DNA of 9,244 nt from Pelomonas sp966111775 (GTDB lineage: Bacteria; Pseudomonadota; Gammaproteobacteria; Burkholderiales; Burkholderiaceae_C). The position numbers were made by a program, and so were the translations under genes. The notes beneath the pieces were generated by a model. It saw nothing but the letters and a program-made list of their open reading frames with translations. It had not been told where the DNA came from and did not search any database. The DNA lies in NCBI GenBank assembly GCA_966111775.1, contig CBHWBD010000210.1, positions 1 to 9,244 on the forward strand, written 5' to 3'. This document shows, piece after piece, positions 6,578 to 9,244 of the stretch; the stretch's first letter is position 1, and each line of letters starts with the position of its first letter.

Positions 6578-6907
6578 ATGGATGAAGCAGCCGTCGTCAA
6601 ATCCCTCGCTGCCCTGGCCCAGCCACTGCGCCTCCAGGTGTTCCGCGCTCTCGTCGTCGTCGGCGACGCCGGCCTGACGCCCGGGGCCATGCAGGAAGGC
6701 CTGGGCGTGGCTCCGGCCACCCTGTCCTTCCACCTGAAGGAGCTGGTCAACGCCGGCCTCATCACGCAGGAACGCGCCAGCCGCAACCTGATCTACCGCG
6801 CCCACTACGGGCAGATGAATGGCCTGCTGGGCTATCTGACCGAGAACTGCTGCCAGGGCGAGGCCTGCGCCGTTCCCGGCGCCACCACCACGTCCTGTTG
6901 CGGCTGA
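6578..6907 (+). CDS. arsR: ArsR/SmtB-family arsenic-responsive repressor
   Basis: The 109-residue winged-helix repressor has the family order: dimerisation helix (VVKSLAALAQPLRLQVFRAL), recognition helix around PATLSFHLKELVNAGLI (46-62), then a wing with RASRNLIYRAH. It lacks the ELCVC motif of the R773 ArsR. Instead it has a C-terminal cluster with Cys91-Cys92, Cys97 and Cys107-Cys108 at the extreme end. C-terminal vicinal Cys sites that bind As(III) are known in the Acidithiobacillus ferrooxidans type of ArsR, so arsenite sensing is likely. The ATG at 6578 follows the operator by 2 nt. No proper ribosome site is visible (GGA is only 3 nt away), so the message may be leaderless. arsC follows after 7 nt and the aquaporin after that, forming one operon. 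Confidence 0.95.
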   Translation: MDEAAVVKSLAALAQPLRLQVFRALVVVGDAGLTPGAMQEGLGVAPATLSFHLKELVNAGLITQERASRNLIYRAHYGQMNGLLGYLTENCCQGEACAVPGATTTSCCG

Positions 6908-6914
6908 GCCCCCC

Positions 6915-7418
6915 ATGACCACCCACGTCCTCATCCTCTGCACCCACAACTCCGCTCGCAGCGTCCTCAGCGAGGGCATGCTCAACCACTGGGCCGTCAA
7001 GCTCGGCAAGGATGTGCGGGCCCACAGCGCCGGTAGTGCCCCGAGTGGCCGCATCAACCCTTTCGCCGTCGAGGCGCTGCAGAACGCTGGCGTCGACACC
7101 GCCGGCTACCGCAGCAAGAGCTGGGACGCGTTCACAACGCCGGACGCACCGCCGCTGTCCATCGTCATCACCGTCTGCGACAGCGCAGCGGCCGAGCAAT
7201 GCCCGGTGTTCTTCGGCGGCAATGGTCAGCCCGTCAAGGTGCATTGGGGCTATCCGGACCCATCCAATGCCGATGGCGGCGACGAGGGCAAGCGCCGCGC
7301 CTTCGAGCTGACACGCCAGGCCATCGGCTACCGCATGCTGCAGCTGCTGCAACTGCCCTTGGCCACGATGAGCAAGGCCGAGTTGCAACAGGCGCTGGCC
7401 GACATTGCCAAGAGCTGA
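6915..7418 (+). CDS. arsC: Arsenate reductase, LMW-phosphatase type
   Basis: The 167-residue cytoplasmic enzyme reduces As(V) to As(III). The phosphate-loop motif C9-T-H-N-S-A-R15-S near the N terminus is the CX5R signature of low-molecular-weight tyrosine phosphatases, with Cys9 as the nucleophile. Cys88 and Cys96 in VCDSAAAEQCPVF are placed to form the redox relay. The YPDPSNADG loop (from about 113) supplies the usual Asp. This identifies the thiol-coupled ArsC class of S. aureus and many proteobacteria, not the glutaredoxin-type E. coli ArsC. Whether thioredoxin or glutathione/mycothiol donates electrons cannot be read here. The gene lies between arsR and the aquaporin with 7-nt and 4-nt gaps. 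No clear Shine-Dalgarno sequence precedes the ATG, so translation may depend on coupling to arsR. Confidence 0.96.
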   Translation: MTTHVLILCTHNSARSVLSEGMLNHWAVKLGKDVRAHSAGSAPSGRINPFAVEALQNAGVDTAGYRSKSWDAFTTPDAPPLSIVITVCDSAAAEQCPVFFGGNGQPVKVHWGYPDPSNADGGDEGKRRAFELTRQAIGYRMLQLLQLPLATMSKAELQQALADIAKS

Positions 7419-7422
7419 CGCG

Positions 7423-8085
7423 ATGAACCTCTCTCGCAAGCTCCTCGCCGAGTTGCTCGGCACGGCCCTGCTGCTGACCGTGGTCATCGGCTCCGGCGTC
7501 ATGGCCGAGCGCCTGTCGGGTGGCAATGTCGCCCTCGCGTTGCTGGCCAACACGCTGGCGACGGTCGGCGGCCTCTACGTGCTGATCGAGGTCTTCGGTC
7601 CGATCAGCGGTGCACACTTCAACCCGGCGGTCAGCGCCGTGATGGCTTGGCGCGGCGAGCTGGCCTCGGCCGCCCTGCTGCCCTATATCGCGGCACAGCT
7701 CGTGGGCGCCATGCTCGGTGCATGGCTGGCTCACGCGATGTTCGACATGAGCCTCCTGCAGTTCTCGACCAAGCTGCGCAGCGGTACGGGCCAGTGGATC
7801 GCCGAAGCTGTCGCCACCTTCGGGCTGCTGCTGGTCATCCTGCGCGCGCCGGGCTCGCGCGTCGCGGCCATGGTGGCGGCCTATATCGGCGCGGCCTACT
7901 GGTTCACGGCGTCGACCTCCTTCGCCAACCCGGCCGCCGTGTTCGGCCGCATGTTCAGCGACAGCTTTGCCGGCATTGCACCGGCCAGCGCCCCGGGCTT
8001 CGTCATGGCCGAACTGATGGGTGCGGCCCTGGCCGTCCTGGTCGACCGGATGCTCTCGCAAGACCAGAGGCCCCGCGCCGCCTGA
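7423..8085 (+). CDS. aqpS: AqpS-like aquaglyceroporin (arsenite channel)
   Basis: The 220-residue inner-membrane protein belongs to the MIP/aquaporin family, with six hydrophobic segments and two NPA half-helices. The first is GAHFNPAV (NPA 67-69) and the second SFANPAAVFGR (NPA 169-171). Classical water channels have Arg right after the second NPA as part of the selectivity filter; here it is Ala172. This predicts a wider or uncharged pore and fits the AqpS group found in ars operons, where the Sinorhizobium meliloti protein carries As(III) out down its gradient after ArsC reduction. The start at 7423 has AAGAG at 7410-7414; a TTG at 7405 inside arsC is less likely. It is the last gene of the arsR-arsC-aqpS unit and takes the place of an ArsB or Acr3 pump within this window. 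The As(III) substrate is inferred from context. Confidence 0.93.
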   Translation: MNLSRKLLAELLGTALLLTVVIGSGVMAERLSGGNVALALLANTLATVGGLYVLIEVFGPISGAHFNPAVSAVMAWRGELASAALLPYIAAQLVGAMLGAWLAHAMFDMSLLQFSTKLRSGTGQWIAEAVATFGLLLVILRAPGSRVAAMVAAYIGAAYWFTASTSFANPAAVFGRMFSDSFAGIAPASAPGFVMAELMGAALAVLVDRMLSQDQRPRAA

Positions 8086-8125
8086 GCCCGGCGCGAACGA
8101 CACCGGGCGGCGGCCCCCTCGTTTT
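8086..8125 (+). terminator. Possible weak terminator after the aquaporin
   Basis: GCCCGG (8086-8091) pairs with CCGGGC (8103-8108) around an 11-nt loop. An alternative small hairpin is GGGC (8105-8108) with GCCC (8113-8116). The four T at 8122-8125 come 5 to 14 nt after the stems, so the U-run is short and poorly placed. This may separate the two arsenic transcription units. Confidence 0.35.
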
Positions 8126-8132
8126 GACCCAC

Positions 8133-8193
8133 ATAGTTGCTAATGACAACCAGAGCTGCTGCCAGGATCATGCGTGGAGATAGTTGCTATTCA
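8133..8193 (+). promoter_or_regulatory. Direct repeat and possible promoter/operator of the MarR gene
   Basis: ATAGTTGCTA occurs at 8133-8142 and again at 8180-8189, 47 nt apart. The first copy is part of GTTG-(7 nt)-CAAC, an inverted pair at 8136-8150, as expected for a MarR dimer site. TTGACC at 8124-8129 looks like a -35, but no -10 follows at the right distance. The second copy contains TG-C-TATTCA (8185-8193), which resembles an extended -10 ending 7 nt before the MarR ATG. The stretch is AT-rich compared with its surroundings. Function is inferred. Confidence 0.45.
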
Positions 8194-8200
8194 CATCCAA

Positions 8201-8692
8201 ATGCCCGAATCCACCGCCGGCGGCCTGCTGCGCGAAGTCGCCCGCATGTACACCCGCGCCCAGCGCGTCGTGGCCGACTGCTGCAGCACCACCAGCACCC
8301 AGTGCCATCTGCTGACCGAGCTGGGGCGCTCCGGGCCGCTGCCGCTGTCGGAGCTGGGCACGCGGGTGAGCCTGGAGAAGAGCTGGGTGTCGCGTGCCGT
8401 GGAGGCCATGGCAGCCCGTGGCTGGGTGACCAAGGAGCCGAACCCGCAAGACGCAAGGAGCTGGCTCGTCACGCTCACCGCCGACGGTGAGCGCACCGTC
8501 CGTGAGCTGAACCGCACCCTCGACAACCACGCCGACGCGCTGCTCGCCGCCCTGAGCCCGCGCGAACGCGACGCCGTCGAGACCTCTTTGCTGACGCTCC
8601 TGAAGGCCCTGCGCGAAGACCCGGCCGCCATGTGCTGCCTGCCGCCCGAGCCTGCCCAGGAGCCCACCCGGGACTCCAAACCATGTTGCTGA
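8201..8692 (+). CDS. MarR-family regulator with three Cys-Cys pairs
   Basis: The 163-residue product has the MarR layout: N-terminal dimer helix (GLLREVARMYTRAQRV), winged helix-turn-helix with LSELGTRVSLEKSWVSRAVEAM (49-70), a wing at PNPQDARSWLVTLTADG (80-96), and C-terminal dimer helices. It has seven cysteines: Cys27-Cys28, Cys35, Cys145-Cys146 and the last two residues Cys162-Cys163. Such vicinal thiols are suited to As(III) or oxidant sensing, which is inference. The ATG at 8201 has no ribosome site and lies 7 nt after a possible -10. A GTG at 8174 has AGGA 6 nt upstream and would add nine residues, but those codons are AT-rich at third positions, unlike the rest. The 3' end overlaps the ArsN2-type gene by 10 nt, so it likely controls that gene. 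Confidence 0.88.
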   Translation: MPESTAGGLLREVARMYTRAQRVVADCCSTTSTQCHLLTELGRSGPLPLSELGTRVSLEKSWVSRAVEAMAARGWVTKEPNPQDARSWLVTLTADGERTVRELNRTLDNHADALLAALSPRERDAVETSLLTLLKALREDPAAMCCLPPEPAQEPTRDSKPCC

Positions 8693-9244
8693 ACCACCCC
8701 ATCACGCTGCGCCAGGCCGGCGCATCCGACTGGCCCGCCATCCAGGCCCTGCTGCAGGCCAGCAAGCTGCCCACCGAGGGCGCCCACGAGCACCTCGCCA
8801 CCTATCTGCTCGCGACCAGCGACGGCGAGGTCGTCGGCTGCGCCGGTGCCGAGGTCTACGGGACCGTCGCGCTGCTGCGCTCCGTCGCCATCGCGCCAGG
8901 CCTGCAGAAGCAGGGCATAGGCCGGCTGCTCGTCGAGCGCCTGCTGCACGAGGCCCGCTCGCGCGACATCGCCGCTCTCTATCTGCTGACCGTCACCGCG
9001 CCCGAGTACTTCGCGCAGTACGGCTTCAAGCGCATGAAGATCGAGGACGCACCCCAGGCTCTGAAGGCCTCGGCCGAGTTCCAGGGCGCCTGCCCGGCCT
9101 GTGCGGCGTTGATGACGCTGACGCTGCGCGAGGCGCCGGTCGCAGAGGCCGCATGGCCCGTGGCGGTGCTGGGCGCCGGCCCCGTGGGCCTGGCGGCCGT
9201 GGCTCAGCTGGTGGAACGCGGCCTGCCCTTCGTCGCGCTGGAGA
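8683..9244 (+). CDS. arsN2: ArsN2-type GNAT acetyltransferase fused to a flavoprotein-like domain (3' end outside window)
   Basis: The reading frame is open to the end of the window (187 complete codons). Residues 1 to about 148 form a GNAT acetyltransferase resembling the arsenic-resistance ArsN2 group: TLRQAGASDWPAIQALL, LPTEGAHEHLATYL, the VGCAGAEVYGTVALLRSV strands, and the acetyl-CoA loop Q75-K-Q-G78-I-G80. TAPEYFAQYGFKRM and ASAEFQGACPAC follow. ArsN1 acetylates arsinothricin; the substrate of ArsN2 proteins is less clear. After a short linker, VAVLGAGPVGLAA (161-172) is a GxGxxG dinucleotide motif, with an acidic Glu187 at the end of the next strand, as in FAD-binding Rossmann domains. 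No stop and no ATG separates them, so a fusion is likely. Related free-standing flavoproteins occur in ars clusters. The ATG overlaps the MarR gene by 10 nt. Confidence 0.85.
   Translation, partial: MLLNHPITLRQAGASDWPAIQALLQASKLPTEGAHEHLATYLLATSDGEVVGCAGAEVYGTVALLRSVAIAPGLQKQGIGRLLVERLLHEARSRDIAALYLLTVTAPEYFAQYGFKRMKIEDAPQALKASAEFQGACPACAALMTLTLREAPVAEAAWPVAVLGAGPVGLAAVAQLVERGLPFVALE

Noticed and set aside
8174..8200. GTG start for the MarR protein
   Set aside because: It has an AGGA ribosome site, but the nine added codons are AT-rich at third positions, unlike the rest of the gene, and overlap the repeated promoter-like element. Kept as an alternative, not the main call.
9152..9244. A separate flavoprotein gene beginning at the ATG at 9152
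   Set aside because: That ATG is in a different frame from the Rossmann motif; in-frame starts there would be internal GTG codons without a ribosome site, so a fusion is simpler.
1..9244. CRISPR arrays, tRNA or rRNA genes, insertion sequences, attachment sites
   Set aside because: No regularly spaced repeats, cloverleaf-like stretches, transposase-like frames or terminal inverted repeats were seen on either strand.

Overview
This is a very GC-rich, almost fully coding bacterial chromosome segment with strong G/C bias at third codon positions. The gene set fits a betaproteobacterium of the order Burkholderiales: DUF899 protein, EpsC-type serine acetyltransferase, DUF2789 protein, PHB-depolymerase-family esterase, and an arsR-arsC-aquaporin operon. 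The taxon is inferred from gene content and composition; no rRNA or other marker is present.

Left part (1-2736, + strand): a short leader with a run of 14 C, then a DUF899 thioredoxin-like protein, a small His-bearing membrane protein 5 nt behind it, serine O-acetyltransferase (cysE/epsC) overlapping the end of the membrane gene, and a small SnoaL/NTF2-like protein. Middle (2733-5117, - strand): a two-gene envelope operon of an MscS-family mechanosensitive channel followed by a CPA1 cation/proton antiporter with no cytosolic regulatory tail. The antiporter converges on the SnoaL-like gene so tightly that both stop codons lie in one CTAG palindrome. The MscS pair and the next rightward pair (DUF2789 gene, then an intracellular-type PHB-depolymerase-family esterase) diverge from a 180-nt region with three copies of an 8-bp motif.

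Right part (about 6540 to the end, + strand): an arsenic island. An AT-rich promoter/operator precedes arsR (C-terminal cysteine type), arsC (LMW-phosphatase-type arsenate reductase) and an AqpS-like aquaglyceroporin. In this arrangement ArsC reduces arsenate to arsenite, and arsenite can leave through the channel; no ArsB or Acr3 pump is seen in the window. After a weak hairpin and a 10-bp direct repeat comes a second transcription unit: a cysteine-rich MarR-family regulator, whose end overlaps a gene encoding an ArsN2-type GNAT acetyltransferase. That gene continues in frame, without a stop, into an FAD/NAD(P)-type Rossmann motif before the window ends.

The most unusual content is in this last unit: a MarR protein with three Cys-Cys pairs, and an apparent ArsN2-flavoprotein fusion. 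Together they suggest a second arsenic (possibly organoarsenical) response beside the classical arsR-arsC-aqpS operon. This is inference from sequence and context only.
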